This document shows positions 22,240-34,200 of a stretch of 64,000 bases of DNA, one piece after another. The translations under genes and the position numbers were made by a program. Within the stretch, counting starts at the first letter, position 1; the number at the start of each line of letters is the position of its first letter. The notes beneath the pieces were generated by a model, which worked only from the letters and a program-made list of their open reading frames with translations, had not been told where the DNA came from and made no database searches. Source of the DNA: Triglochin maritima (lineage: Eukaryota; Streptophyta; Magnoliopsida; Alismatales; Juncaginaceae); NCBI GenBank assembly GCA_963682175.1, contig OY821771.1, forward strand, positions 14,011,001 through 14,075,000, in the 5' to 3' direction.

Positions 22240-23475
22240 GTGTCAGAGTTGCTCAGGGTCAGCGTCGATGGTCTTGGGCGGCATAGCTCATTTTGGAGTG
22301 GCGGTGGTGTTAGCATCGACGTTGTGGTCGACTGTTGCAGACGGGGACGACCACCACAGACTGAGGATACGCAGATGACTGCCTACATTTTCTTACTGCT
22401 AGGCTGCGTCTTGTTTGTCGACAAGAGCGGTTGCAGAATCAGCCCACGCGACCTATTGGAGGCAAGGGACCCAGATACCATTGGTTATTACTCATGGGGG
22501 TCAGCGACGTTGGCATATTTGTATCGCCAGTTAAGGATAGCGAGCCATACTGATTGTTCTGGTATTACAGGTTGTCTTACGCTGCTGCAAGCTTGGATAT
22601 ATGAGTATTTTCCTCCTTTCAGCCCGCATTGGGAAGATCATTGATGAGGGTCATCCTCGTTCGCGTATGTGGGCTGTCCGGAATGAGGATAGGAGTGTGG
22701 AACGACTCCATTCCATTCGTAGACGGCTAGATCAGATGACTACATCGCATGTATAAAATTATATATCATTTATGTTTATTTAAATTTTAAGTTAATTATT
22801 ATTAACGTCTAAACGTTTAGGTGGAGTGTTTGTCGTATGGTCCTGAGTCTGCTGTAGTTGTGCCGAGGACTACATTTATGGGCGTTATTCGTTATCGGGA
22901 TATCACAGAGCCTTATTTGCCTGATCGCGTCTTCTGTCAGTTAGGGTACGTTCAGGTGATCCTGGTTGACATCCCGACGCCAGAGCATGCAGTGCGGTCT
23001 ACGATTAAAATGACGTACGACGTCAAGCACAACGCTTCGAGCGTGGAATCGATTTGGAGGACATTTCCGAGAGTAGGTTGATTACACGTGGACGATCTGA
23101 GACGTAGTCGCGACCCCTCCACTGTGATGTAGATTATTTGGAGTGGTTCGGTAGGTGCTCACATCCAGTTATCGTGTGTGGTATTGTCCCAAGACCGGAG
23201 AGACCACTGGATAGATATGTGGTGATGCGGTAAGTTTATCTAATTTAATTTTTATTTATAATATATATTTTGTTTTTATTGTTAATGTATGCTAATTTAT
23301 ATGTTACATACAATGGATGAGTAGGGCGATACGGGTTACGCAACCATTTTTGCGATACAGGGACCAGATGCCGAACGAGGAGACGAGAGCTGCATGTACA
23401 GATTTGGATGACCTCGTTGAGGAGTGGAACAATCAGTTGGGCAATTCGGACCAGGATTCGAATGATGAGTTGTAG
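22240..23475 (+). pseudogene. PMD (plant mobile domain, MAIN-like) pseudogene
   Basis: Plus-strand text matches the plant mobile domain found in MAIN-type proteins and in many transposons: VVDCCRRG..QTEDTQ, AYIFLLLGCVLFVDKSG, YYSWGSATLAYLYRQL, GCLTLLQAWIYEYF. After a frameshift come GHPRSRMW and LHSIRRRLDQM, an apparent intron (about 22750-22820, GTATAAAA..TTTAG), then VECLSYGPE, FMGVIRYRDITEPYLPDRVFCQLGYVQ, a second break, CDVDYLEWFGRCSHP and PERPLDRYVVMR, another apparent intron (about 23230-23324), and a last exon to the stop near 23475. The domain's biochemical role is not settled; it is linked to silencing and to transposons. Frameshifts at about 22620 and 23080 make it dead. It faces the MULE pseudogene. 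Confidence 0.75.
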
Positions 23476-23826
23476 TTGGCTTGCACATTATTTATTTTAT
23501 TTTATGTTGAATTGTTACTACATTTGTTGGTATTTGTTTATCTGTTGTACTCTTATTATTTATTTCTAACGAACATATCTTCTCCCTATTTGTTTATCTG
23601 TCGTATTTTTAGTACTTATTTCTCACGAGCATATCATAGACCTGTTTGGTATATGTAACGTAAATTAAATTTAAAATCTGATAAAAGAACAACATGATAT
23701 AAGTACAAATACACGATATAATCGTCGATATATTATACATTACAAATGCATTACAAATTACAATCAAAATGTACTACATAACCGGTCCCAATACGCTCTC
23801 CTACTTTCGTACTATTCATCCCATCC
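23476..23826. other. Spacer between convergent PMD and MULE-OTU pseudogenes
   Basis: AT-rich, about 350 bp, no coding features recognised. Confidence 0.6.
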
Positions 23827-26480
23827 AGCAACACTCTCATCTTGCATTTGAACCCACAGGGTTTCTATAGGAGGTACTGGGAATCCCTCAGCTAACTCCA
23901 AGCGAATAAAATGTATGTAACTCCCTAAATGAGCAATGACCAACTCTCTGCATGGCTTCGTCATGGAAGACAGACTCTCCTAATGTAGCACTATAAGACA
24001 CGGGTACAACAAACCATCCGTTTCCACTGAGAAACACATAACTACACACTTGTAAAAATTGGCAATCGGGAACAAGTCGGCCCAAACCTCCATATTGTGA
24101 TCCTCGTCAGAAGGTCATCGCCCCAATCAATTTGCTGACAATCCTGTACCACACAACCGTAATAGACGTGCTCATAAATAGGATGCGCACCTATCTCATT
24201 AGAAATCTCACGACGGACGTACAACCGATTGTCTTTACCACCATGGAAGACATCAGCAACACATCAAAATCCACAGTTGCCATCAGCACGTACGTCATTC
24301 TACCTCTCTAGAAATGGTAAAATGATTCCTGACAGTCTATCAACATATGGGAAGTTATCGACGTCAATCCATTCGGACACTATAAGTTGGAAAAATTGCA
24401 AAGATATATGTATTAATAACAACAAACAACTAAGTAATAATAATAACAACAAAGATATCGTCATACTAGATCATGCACCCGTGGTTACGGACGATCGAGG
24501 CGAATTGAAAGACCGACCACGACCCCTGCTCCCACTACTGGAAGACCGACCACAACCTCACTCAGCATACTAACTGTCACTCGGGTTCCGATGTGTCGAC
24601 TTTCCTCTTGGTCAACCTCGTACCTTAGTATTTTCTGCGAGTTCTTGATAGTTCGACTGATCAGGGTGTAACTGTGTGTATAAAATATGAGAGACACTAC
24701 GAATTATTGCAGGGTCACTCCCCGAAATCTCATCAACGAGCTTCCAAAAATGCTCGACATCTTGTGTTGACGAATCCACAAACTCTGACATCTCGACTCC
24801 TCCAATGACAAGTGTTTTCCAGAATGGATGAATGTGCTCTAAATAAATTCCATCACCTGACTCAATACAATCGTGCATGGTACAAGCACAAGGAATCCCA
24901 TGTAATGTCAGAAAAGCACACCCGCAGTGATATTCAACTTGATTGCTTAAGTCATGCATTCTCTTCAACTCCTGACTCAATAATGACAAGCAGTGATGCG
25001 AAACTAGATCATTTATATGCTGATACAAATCACCTATGTAGTTAGTCAAATTTCGACGTCTCGACTCTTCAAGAAAGTTCCGAACATTCGTCAGCTGCAT
25101 TTCAATAGCCGCGTTCACATGGTCGAAAAGAGTTTCCAGAACTGCAGTCGATGTAGTGATCCACTCTTTCAGAGCCGAATGAGCGTTTTCCACCATACAG
25201 TTCGTAGTGTTGCCAAAATGAAGGACTTTATTCGTCCAATTCAACACAAACTTTTCTTTATGCACTAACCACGTGTCTTCGAGATACTCCGTGAGAACTG
25301 GCCAAGACTGAAAAGTATCTTTCAGATTACGTACAACTCTATCGTACTCGGTCTGTGAATCAGAAAGCATGACTTTCCTCCACTTTCCACACTTCAAATT
25401 GTCTGCAAGCTTCTTGTTCTTGCCGAATACGTGGTATGTGTAGTTGTACACGTCATTGTTGATATGCCAGGTGCAAAGTAAATGAGCAGACTCGGGAAAA
25501 ACCTCTCACACTTGTCGCATCAGGCCTAACTCTCGGTCTGTTATTGCACCTGAGTCTGCTCATTTACTTAGCAATTAATGTTATTAGACTTGGTCCCATA
25601 ACACCTGAGTATTATTGCAGTCAGGCTAACAATATCCAATAACATATCTCGCAACTTCTCCAACACCCACCGGTAACTAGACTTGGTCCCATCCTTCATA
25701 ATGGCATAGCCGACGAGGAAGTTCATGTTTGTTGGAGTCACCTCAACCATCTCGAACAAAGACATCTTGTACTTGTTCATTTTGTACGTCGAATACATGC
25801 AGATTACGAAAGGGTATGTGCGCAACAACTGAACTGACGTCGGATGTGCCAAAAATGTGTGAGTGATGATATTAGTTTCTTTATCTACCATAATCCAATG
25901 TAAGTACTGATACTGCACTGCCTGATTCAAAAACTGCAGAGTGGGATTCCTGTGTTCACATTTCATCCTCCTCATGTACTCTTTGAAGTTATAAATGTGT
26001 CTATGATTGGAATTATCATCTGGGAATTTCTCCTTTACTGCCAACAAGATGTTACGTGGTCTCGCTTGTGCCTCAGTCATATCACGAATAATTTTCTTGG
26101 CCCCATAACTAAAACCGCTGATTTGTTGGTGACTCTCTGGATAAACTTCAAGTCTATGGTTGGGTTGCCCATGAGTACTATTAGAAACTATGACCTATCC
26201 ATCACGATCCCGTCGCTCGACTAACTTTATAAAAAACGATAACCGCAACTTTCTTTTCGTGTTCTTCCGTAGTGCAATATCCATATCACGAGAACTCATT
26301 TCATTTCTGCGATCACATCTCAGATAACAATCCATCCGATTATCTGCTTTTGATTTGTAGGATGATATTATCAAAAAAATCCGGCTCCGATGACAACTTG
26401 TTTCACCCATTGACACACATCCTCGATTGTTGGCAATATTTGTTTACTATCAAAAAGCTCATTGTAATCTACCCCATCAC
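23827..26480 (-). pseudogene. MULE transposase with SWIM and C-terminal OTU domain, decayed
   Basis: Minus-strand domains in order: N-terminal part (about 26480-26100, DVCQWVKQV and THGQPNHRLEVYPESHQ); transposase core (26080-25568 and 25560-24900, with QYLHWIMVDKETN, TYKMNKYKMSLFEMVEVTPTN, ITDRELGLMRQV, CTWHIN and NCMVENAHSALKEWI); a SWIM-like CGCAFLTLHGIPCACTMH; a basic/Gly-Arg linker; and an OTU cysteine-protease start DVRADGNCGF, with its Cys codon at 24273-24275 followed by VADVFHGGKDNRLYVRREI and so on to about 23830. Fusions of MULE transposase and OTU are known in plants. Damage: the first catalytic Asp of the DDE core is Tyr (MYSTYK), a TGA follows MRQV, stops flank the OTU motif, and a local rearrangement lies at 25473-25690. 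It cannot function. Confidence 0.8.
25473..25572. repeat. Short inverted duplication in MULE core
   Basis: About 23 bases at 25473-25495 (GCAAAGTAAATGAGCAGACT...) recur inverted at 25549-25572 with few mismatches. Close by, AGACTTGGTCCCAT occurs both near 25589 and near 25679. Together they displace the coding text between the two transposase blocks. Confidence 0.7.
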
Positions 26481-26569
26481 CACCAAAATCTTACAACGGA
26501 ACCTGAAATAATTTAAAATAACACAAGATAAATAAATTTAAAATAAAAAATAAATAAATTAGGGCGTCT

Positions 26570-26750
26570 GGTTGGAACCCTCCTCATTGGGCACGACGAC
26601 AGAAAGACGCCGCCCCCAAGGATGGGGCGTCTGGCTAATCCTCTGCCTCCATGGATGGGGCGTTTGCCTAAGCCTCTGCCCCCACGGATGGGGCGTCTGG
26701 CTGGTACGCATCCTCCAATGAGAGGGCGTCCCAACCAGACTCCCCATCCT
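26570..26750. repeat. 33-bp tandem repeat, 3-4 copies
   Basis: Units beginning GGATGGGGCGTCTGGCT recur at 33-bp spacing, GC-rich against an AT-rich background. As 33 is a multiple of three, both strands stay open and give Arg/Gly/Pro-rich 11-residue repeats, which I do not call a gene. It sits just upstream of the MULE pseudogene. Confidence 0.75.
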
Positions 26751-28190
26751 TGGGAGCGGCGGCTTAACTAGAAGCCCGAGACGAGAAAAAAATCTCCCTA
26801 CTTACCTCCCCAAATTCAGGCGCTTTGCCAGACATTTTGGTGGTGTTGGTACTGGGAATGTGAGGAAAACTCAGGCAAAAACCTTATTTTAAGACATGAG
26901 ACGAAATGTGTATAAAATGAATTGTGAAGGGCAAAATTGTAATTGTTGGGGCGATTTAAGTAGTTTTCCGGTGACGAATAGTAGTTCCCTTAAAATATCT
27001 TGTGTTCGTTATTCTAAATTTGGGATTAGCTAGAAAATTAAAATGATATCGGTAGTAGAGTGTATAATTTTTTTAAAGATTGTATAATCACTCCTAACCA
27101 ATTTATGAAGTTAAATTACAACGTTTTTAGGTATCTGGATGACCTCGTTACATATTGTAAGCTAATAACAATACAATGTAATCGGATTTTTATAAAATTT
27201 ATTCAAATTTGTTTAATCATTTAATCTCAAACTTGACCTTGCTGGGACTACAAAAACTATGTCGAGTGGCGATTTCGTCGTAGATTTACTAGTACCATTA
27301 ATTGCTAATAAATTTTATAATAACATTGTGTTTGGTATAGTAAATTCCGTTGTCAGTAAATCATATAATTCAATCAAAAAGTTTTTAATTCATGAGAATA
27401 TGATATAGATCTCATATAATCCAATTATAATGAACCAAACATGACCACAAAGTTGTGGTTAGGGTTTCTCCGATCTATCTCTAAGGAAGACTAATAAACA
27501 TTCATTTTCTACGTTAGATGTGAGATTCAAAACGTGACTTGGTGTATACAACAACCAAATTAAAACACGATTACAGATAAGTAAAGTTTAAATTCCGCAC
27601 TCCCACCATAGACTCCTCCCCCATTTGCCCTAATCACCACCACCACGAACACCTATCCTCTTAGAAAAAACATCAAACTGCACCTAGTGAATTAAAATCT
27701 TTATCTAATATGTGTTGATGGATGTAGTCTGAAGTGTAGTTACGATACTTGTATCATTGTATGAGGTCATAATCCCATATGTTTGGTATTCGAGATTGCT
27801 GATAGATGTTCCATGAAGCACAATATTCAAATCAGGTTCATCTTGTGTGACCTACGAAAAGATCATGGTGGGTCCCGGGATGCCCACATGCCTTCCAACC
27901 CATTTTCTCGTGCATTATCCAGGTGGCAGAAACGTCTACAATTTTTTGTCTTGTTATGTATCTGGATATTTTAAGATATTGTGGTATTTTGTATTCTACA
28001 CTTTCACCCATAACAACTTGTCTTATTCTAACATCTTTTTCTCTTTCTTCTTTTTTCTGACGCCCGTTGCAACTCTCTTTCCGTTGTGCCATTATTTTCC
28101 TTTCCATTGCAAAGATTTTATGAATTTGAAACGAATTTCGTTTCTTTCTTAACCTTGTACTTCCTTCCTTCCTCCTCCCCACCATACAAA
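26751..28190. other. AT-rich intergenic stretch
   Basis: No gene or clear element recognised. Small frames on both strands near 27838-28371 overlap the leader of the next gene and lack any family feature. Confidence 0.5.
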
Positions 28191-28477
28191 ATTGGAAAAT
28201 GTTTGTTGAACGCTTCGCGTCACGGACGCTGCAAACCCAGTCAGCAGAATGGCTGATGTGGGCAACCCAGTCAGCAGACGCGGCTGAGTTCGCTCTCTCC
28301 CCAGAAACAATTTCTTTGTTTAGTTTATTCCTCGTTTCGTACAAATTTCGCCATCCCTCGCCATCCCTCATTAATGCGTCTCAAATCACTCCATTCTTTC
28401 ATCATGTTGGCGCTCCTACACTCAACATTCGTCCTCCTATTTCTTCCCTTCTCTTTATTCCTCCTATCTGTACTGTA

Positions 28478-31037
28478 ATGGCACTCGTAAATGTGTCCTC
28501 ACAACCGGCTCATGCCTCCAACGTCCCTCAAGTGATGATGAATTTTCCTTCCTTCGAAGAAGCCAAAGCATTTTACGTTTCATACGCCGATTCCTGTGGT
28601 TTTGGTGTGAAGATAAGGCAATCTCATTACGGTCATGGTGTTGTAATACGGGCCACTCTTACTTGCTCAAAGGAAGGTAATGCTCCCGGAAACCAAGGTG
28701 AAGGTAGACCGAAACATAGGTTATCCGGTAGGGTCGAATGCACTGCGCGGATTAGGGTCTCCGGTAATCCATCCAGAGGCTACGTAATTAATTACGTAGA
28801 TCTCGAACATAATCACGCCATGCTGTCGGAAGACCAGATGCGCTTCCTCCGACAGAAACGATCCGTCCCGGAGTCCGCCAGAGCACGCATTTCGTGCAAT
28901 GATGCTGCCGGTATATCTGCCGCCAAGACCATGCAATCTTTTGTGGTCGAAGCTGGAGGTCACGATAAATTGTCTTTCAACGAGCGGGACCTAAGGTTAT
29001 TTATTCTCCACTTAACCTGGTTGAAGTTACGCATTTAGCTTTGTCATAAAAATTATGTTTCGCAGGAATGTTGTGACCGAGGTTAGAAACCTCAAAATGG
29101 GACCAGGAGATGCGCAAGCTATCCAAGATTATTTCATCAGGATGCAGAAGAATGATTCCCGCTTCTTTTACGTAATGGATATGGACGACGAAGGCAGACT
29201 ACGAAATGTGTTCTGGGCCGACAGTCGTTCTCGAGCTGCTTACTCTTACTTTGGAGATGCAATATGTTTCGACACAACATACATAACAAACAAGTATGAC
29301 ATGCCTTTTGCCCCATTTGTGGGGGTAAATCACCACTACCAGTCCGTCCTACTCGGTTGCGCACTCCTCTCTTCCGAGACGACACAAAATTACATTTGGT
29401 TGTTCCAAACATGGTTGACGTGCATGAACGGTACGTGTTTTATTTTGTCCGGCTTTTTCCATTTTACGTTGTGTGCCTGTCCGGTTACTCCCTTACGTCT
29501 GTCCGTTTTACGTCTTTTGCTCGTCCGGTTTATCCTTTACGTCTGTCCGGTTTACGTATTTTGCTCGTCCGGTTTATCCCTTACGTCTGTCCTGTTTACG
29601 TCTTTTGCTCGTCCTGTTTATCCCTTACGTCTGTCCGGTTTACGTCTTTTGCTCGTCCGTTTTATCCCTTACGTCTGTCCGGTTTACGTCTTTTGCTTGT
29701 CCGGTTTATCCCTTACGTCTGTCCGGTTTACGTTATTTCTGTCCGGATTAACATCTGTTTTTATCTTGATCGCGTTGTGTGCAGATACAAGCCCCCCTGC
29801 GATCATAACAGACCAATGTGGCGCCATAGCTTCGGCTGTGAGGATTGTGTTCCCTGAAGCGCGACACAGATTTTGTATATGGCACATAATGAATAAGGCC
29901 CCTGTGAAGCTGCCCAAGAAGTACCGGGAGCATACGTTGTTTGACCTCAACAACTGTGTATTCGATTCGAAGACTCCGGCAGAATTCGAGCGGAATTGGC
30001 AGGGATTTCTAGATGATTTCGAGTTGCACGACAATAATTGGCTCCGATCCATTTATGCAATTCGAGAGCACTGGGTACCTGCATTTTCGCGGGATTGTTT
30101 TTTCGCCGGAATGACATCAACCCAGAGAAGTGAGGGTATGAACGCCTTCTTCGATAAGTACCTCACATCAAGGACGACACTTAAGCAGTTCGTTCAACAA
30201 TACGAACTCGCACTACGCCACAAGTATGAGAAGGAAGCTCAGTCTGATTTCGATTGTCAGCATAAGGCTCCGCAATTGATTTCGAAATATCCATTCGAGA
30301 GGCAATTGAGCGAGTTGTATACGGTGGGTGTCTTCAAGAAGGTGCAGTTAGAAATTGGGAAGATGATGTACTGCGACATCAAGGATGAGTTCAACGAGGA
30401 CGACACATTGCACTTCAACGTGACCGAACATGTATTGACACATATGCTCCCATTGTCGAAACGGTTCACAGTGCAAATTAGAGATGAGAAGTGGGTATGC
30501 GATTGCAGAATGTTTGATCACGTCGGTATCCTATGTTGTCACGTTTATGTTGTTATTGCCCGAATACGTCCAAACGCGTTGCTCCCCGAGTCTTACATCG
30601 TCCACCGATGGAGGAAGGACATCCGAAGGAGCTATGGAGTCAAGTTTCCTCTTCGAAGCGGCATAACGGGGAACGATGCGCTTCGTCGCCACGACGACAT
30701 AATGGGTCGTGCGCTTTGGATCGCCGAGGCCGCTTTCGACTCAAACGACAGATATCTTCAGGCGGTAGAGGCACTTGAGTTGCTTAAGGAACGTATGCAA
30801 CGACCTGATCCTGTGTTCGCTGGTACGTCCGTTCTCAATCCGGATAAGACAATACGGAAAGGCAGACCACCGAGCAAACGACGGATTTCTTTGTCTGAGA
30901 AATTAATTAAAAGTAACGTTAAGAAAATCAACAGGAAGAAGGCTCTACCTCCGTTACACCCTGCAGCACCCAAACCGGGGGATCACGATTTCGATGACTG
31001 GGACATGAATTTGCATTACGAGGGAGTTCCTCCTTGA
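28478..31037 (+). CDS. FAR1-RELATED SEQUENCE / MULE transposase-type protein, 711 aa
   Basis: Three exons give one frame: 28478-28995, 29066-29430 and 29785-31037 (2136 nt). Intron 1 (70 bp) is AAG|GTTATT..TTTCGCAG|G and intron 2 (354 bp) is ACG|GTACGTG..TGTGCAG|A. The start MALVNVSSQ gives the usual short lead to the FAR1 DNA-binding domain (about 20-110: FPSFEEAKAFYVSYADSCGF, LTCSKEG, RVECTARI, DLEHNHAM). The MULE core carries D242 (CFDTTYITNKY), D304 (IITDQC) and E411 (RSEGMNAFFDKY), so all DDE residues are present. A SWIM zinc finger (about 530-550: CDC..GILCCH) and a basic tail (RKGRPPSKRR) follow. Family members are either host transcription factors of the FHY3/FAR1 type or transposases. 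The frame is undamaged, so both remain possible; the convergent ULP1 gene and shared minisatellite favour an element or a recent descendant. An upstream in-frame ATG at 28199 is less likely. Confidence 0.85.
29431..29784 (+). repeat. Intronic 22/44-bp GTCCGG minisatellite (FRS intron 2)
   Basis: Most of intron 2 is a tandem array of two alternating 22-bp units, TTTATCCCTTACGTCT+GTCCGG and TTTACGTCTTTTGCTC+GTCCGG, giving a 44-bp period. The intron is 354 bp, divisible by three, and free of stops in the coding frame. All three plus frames are open across the array because 44 is not a multiple of three. It shares the GTCCGG-ended 22-bp unit length with the arrays at 31259-35515 and 37935-38500. 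Confidence 0.9.
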
Positions 31038-31068
31038 TTATTGTATTTGTCCTTGGTTGGAATTATTC

Positions 31069-31170
31069 CTATGTAATTTTGTTGAAAGTCATTGTATGTA
31101 ATTTTGTTGAAAGTCATTGTATGTAATTTTGTTGAAAGTCATTGTATGTAATTTTGTTGAAAGTCATTGT
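31069..31170 (+). repeat. 25-bp tandem repeat in FRS 3' region
   Basis: Four copies of a 25-bp unit built on TATGTAATTTTGTTGAAAG, starting about 35 bp after the FRS stop codon, so probably in the 3' UTR. Confidence 0.9.
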
Positions 31171-31258
31171 ATTATTGCATAAGATTCAACCCTTTCTTTG
31201 CTTCATCGTTTGTGAATTAATTTCTCATGGCGACAAATATATTAAGTGACCAGTATGT

Positions 31259-34200
31259 CCAGTATTTTAACAGTAAGTGTATTTGTTGTCCGGAATAAGC
31301 GTATTTGTTGTCCGGAATAAATGTATTTGTGGTCCGGAATAAGTGTATTTGCTGTCCGGTTTAAGATTATAGTGTGTCCGGAATAAGAATACTTGCTGTC
31401 CGGAATAAGTGTATTTGTTGTCCGGAATAAGTGTATTTGCTGTCCGGAATAAGTGTACTTGCTGTCCGGAATAAGAGTATTTGCTGTCCGGAATAAGTGT
31501 ATTTGCTGTCCGGAATAAGTGTAGTTGTTGTCCGGTTTAAAAATATAGTGTGTCCGGAATAAGAATACTTGCTGTCCGGAATAAGTGTATTTGCTGTCCG
31601 GAATAAGTGCATTTGTTGTCCGGTTTAAGACTAAAGTGTGTCCGGTTTAAGACTAAAGTGTATTTGCTGTCCGGAATAAGTGTATTTGTTGTCCGGTTTA
31701 AGAATATAGTGTGTCCGGAATAAGAATACTTGTTGTCCGGAATAAGTGTATTTGCTGTCCGGAATAAGTGTATTTGCTGTCCGGAATTAGTGTACTTGCT
31801 GTCCGGAATAAGTGTATTTGCTGTCCGGAATAAGTGTAGTTGTTGTCCGGTTTAAGAATATAGTGTGTCCGGAATAAGAATACTTGCTGTCCGGAATAAG
31901 TGTATTTGCTGTCCGGAATAAGTGCATTTGTTGTCCGGTTTAAGACTAAAGTGTGTCCGGTTTAAGACTAAAGTGTATTTGCTGTCCGGAATAAGTGTAT
32001 TTGTTGTCCGGTTTAAGACTAAAGTGTGTCCGGTTTAAGACTAAAGTGTATTTGCTGTCCGGAATAAGTGTATTTGCTGTCCGGAATAAGTGTAGTTGTT
32101 GTCCGGTTTAAGAATATAGTGTGTCTGGAATAAGAATACTTGCTGTCCGGACTAAAGTGTATTTTCTGTCCGGAATAAGTGTATTTGCTGTCCGGAATAA
32201 GTGTATTTGTTGTCCGGTTTAAGAATATAGTGTGTCCGGAATAAGAATACTTGCTGTCCGGAATAAGTGTATTTGCTGTCCGGAATAAGTGTATTTGCTG
32301 TCCGGAATAAGTGTACTTGATGTCCGGAATAAGAGTATTTGCTGTCCGGAATAAGTGTATTTGCTGTCCGGAATAAGTGTAGTTGTTGTCCGGTTTAAGA
32401 ATATAGTGTGTCCGGAATAAGAATACTTGCTGTCCGGACTAAAGTGTATTTGCTGTCCGGAATAAGTGCATTTGCTGTCCGGAATAAGTGTATTTGTTGT
32501 CCGGTTTAAGAATATAGTGTGTCCGGAATAAGAATACTTGCTGTCCGGACTAAAGTGTATTTGCTGTCCGGAATAAGTGTATTTGCTGTCCGGAATAAGT
32601 GTATTTGTTGTCCGGTTTAAGAATATAGTGTGTCCGGAATAAGAATACTTGCTGTCCGGAATAAGTGTATTTGCTGTCCGGAATAAGTGTATTTGCTGTC
32701 CGGAATAAGTGTATTTGCTGTCCGGAATAAGTGTACTTGCTGTCCGGAATAAGAGTATTTGCTGTCCGGAATAAGTGTATTTGCTGTCCGGAATAAGTGT
32801 ATTTGTTGTCCGGTTTAAGATTATAGTGTGTCCGGAATAAGAATACTTGATGTCCGGAATAAGTGTATTTGTTGTCCGGAATAAGTGTATTTGTTGTCCG
32901 GTTTAAGACTAAAGTGTGTCCGGTTTAAGACTAAAGTGTATTTGCTGTCCGGAATAAGTGTATTTGCTGTCCGGAATAAGTGTAGTTGTTGTCCGGTTTA
33001 AGAATATAGTGTGTCCGGAATAAGAATACTTGCTGTCCGGAATAAGTGTATTTGTGGTCCGGTTTAAGAATATAGTGTGTCCGGAATAAGAATACTTGCT
33101 GTCCGGAATAAGTGTATTTGCTGTCCGGAATAAGTGTATTTGCTGTCCGGAATAAGTGTATTTATTGTCCGGTTTAAGACTAAAGTGTATTTGCTGTCCG
33201 GAATAAGTGTATTTGTTGTCCGGTTTAAGACTAAAGTGTGTCCGGTTTAAGACTAAAGTGTATTTGCTGTCCGGAATAAGTGTATTTGCTATCCGGAATA
33301 AGTGTAGTTGTTGTCCGGTTTAAGAATATAGTGTGTCTGGAATAAGAATACTTGCTGTCCGGACTAAAGTGTATTTTCTGTCCGGAATAAGTGTATTTGC
33401 TGTCCGGAATAAGTGTATTTGTTGTCCGGTTTAAGAATATAGTGTGTCCGGAATAAGAATACTTGCTGTCCGGAATAAGTGTATTTGCTGTCCGGAATAA
33501 GTGTATTTGCTGTCCGGAATAAGTGTACTTGATGTCCGGAATAAGAGTATTTGCTGTCCGGAATAAGTGTATTTGCTGTCCGGAATAAGTGTAGTTGTTG
33601 TCCGGTTTAAGAATATAGTGTGTCCGGAATAAGAATACTTGCTGTCCGGACTAAAGTGTATTTGCTGTCCGGAATAAGTGCATTTGCTGTCCGGAATAAG
33701 TGTATTTGTTGTCCGGTTTAAGAATATAGTGTGTCCGGAATAAGAATACTTGCTGTCCGGACTAAAGTGTATTTGCTGTCCGAAATAAGTGTATTTGTTG
33801 TCCGGAATAAGTGTATTTGTTGTCCGGTTTAAGAATATAGTGTGTCCGGAATAAGAATACTTGCTGTCCGGAATAAGTGTATTTGCTGTCCGGAATAAGT
33901 GTATTTGCTGTCCGGAATAAGTGTACTTGCTGTCCGGAATAAGAGTATTTGCTGTCCGGAATAAGTGTATTTGTTGTCCGGTTTAAGATTATAGTGTGTC
34001 CGGAATAAGAATACTTGCTGTCCGGAATAAGTGTATTTGCTGTCCGGAATAAGTGTATTTGTTGTCCGGTTTAAGACTAAAGTGTGTCCGGTTTAAGACT
34101 AAAGTGTATTTGCTGTCCGGAATAAGTGTATTTGCTGTCCGGAATAATGGTAGTTGTTGTCCGGTTTAAGAATATAGTGTGTCCGGAATAAGAATACTTG

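Noticed and set aside
27838..28371. 177-aa minus-strand frame
   Set aside because: Overlaps the FRS leader and 5' end in antisense, shows no domain and has shadow-like composition.
29357..29857. Two further plus-strand frames (29357-29857 and 29473-29751)
   Set aside because: They are alternate frames through the intronic minisatellite, which is open in all frames.
31367..31612. Minus-strand 81-aa frame in the array
   Set aside because: Pure repeat translation with no start context; the array has no coding bias.
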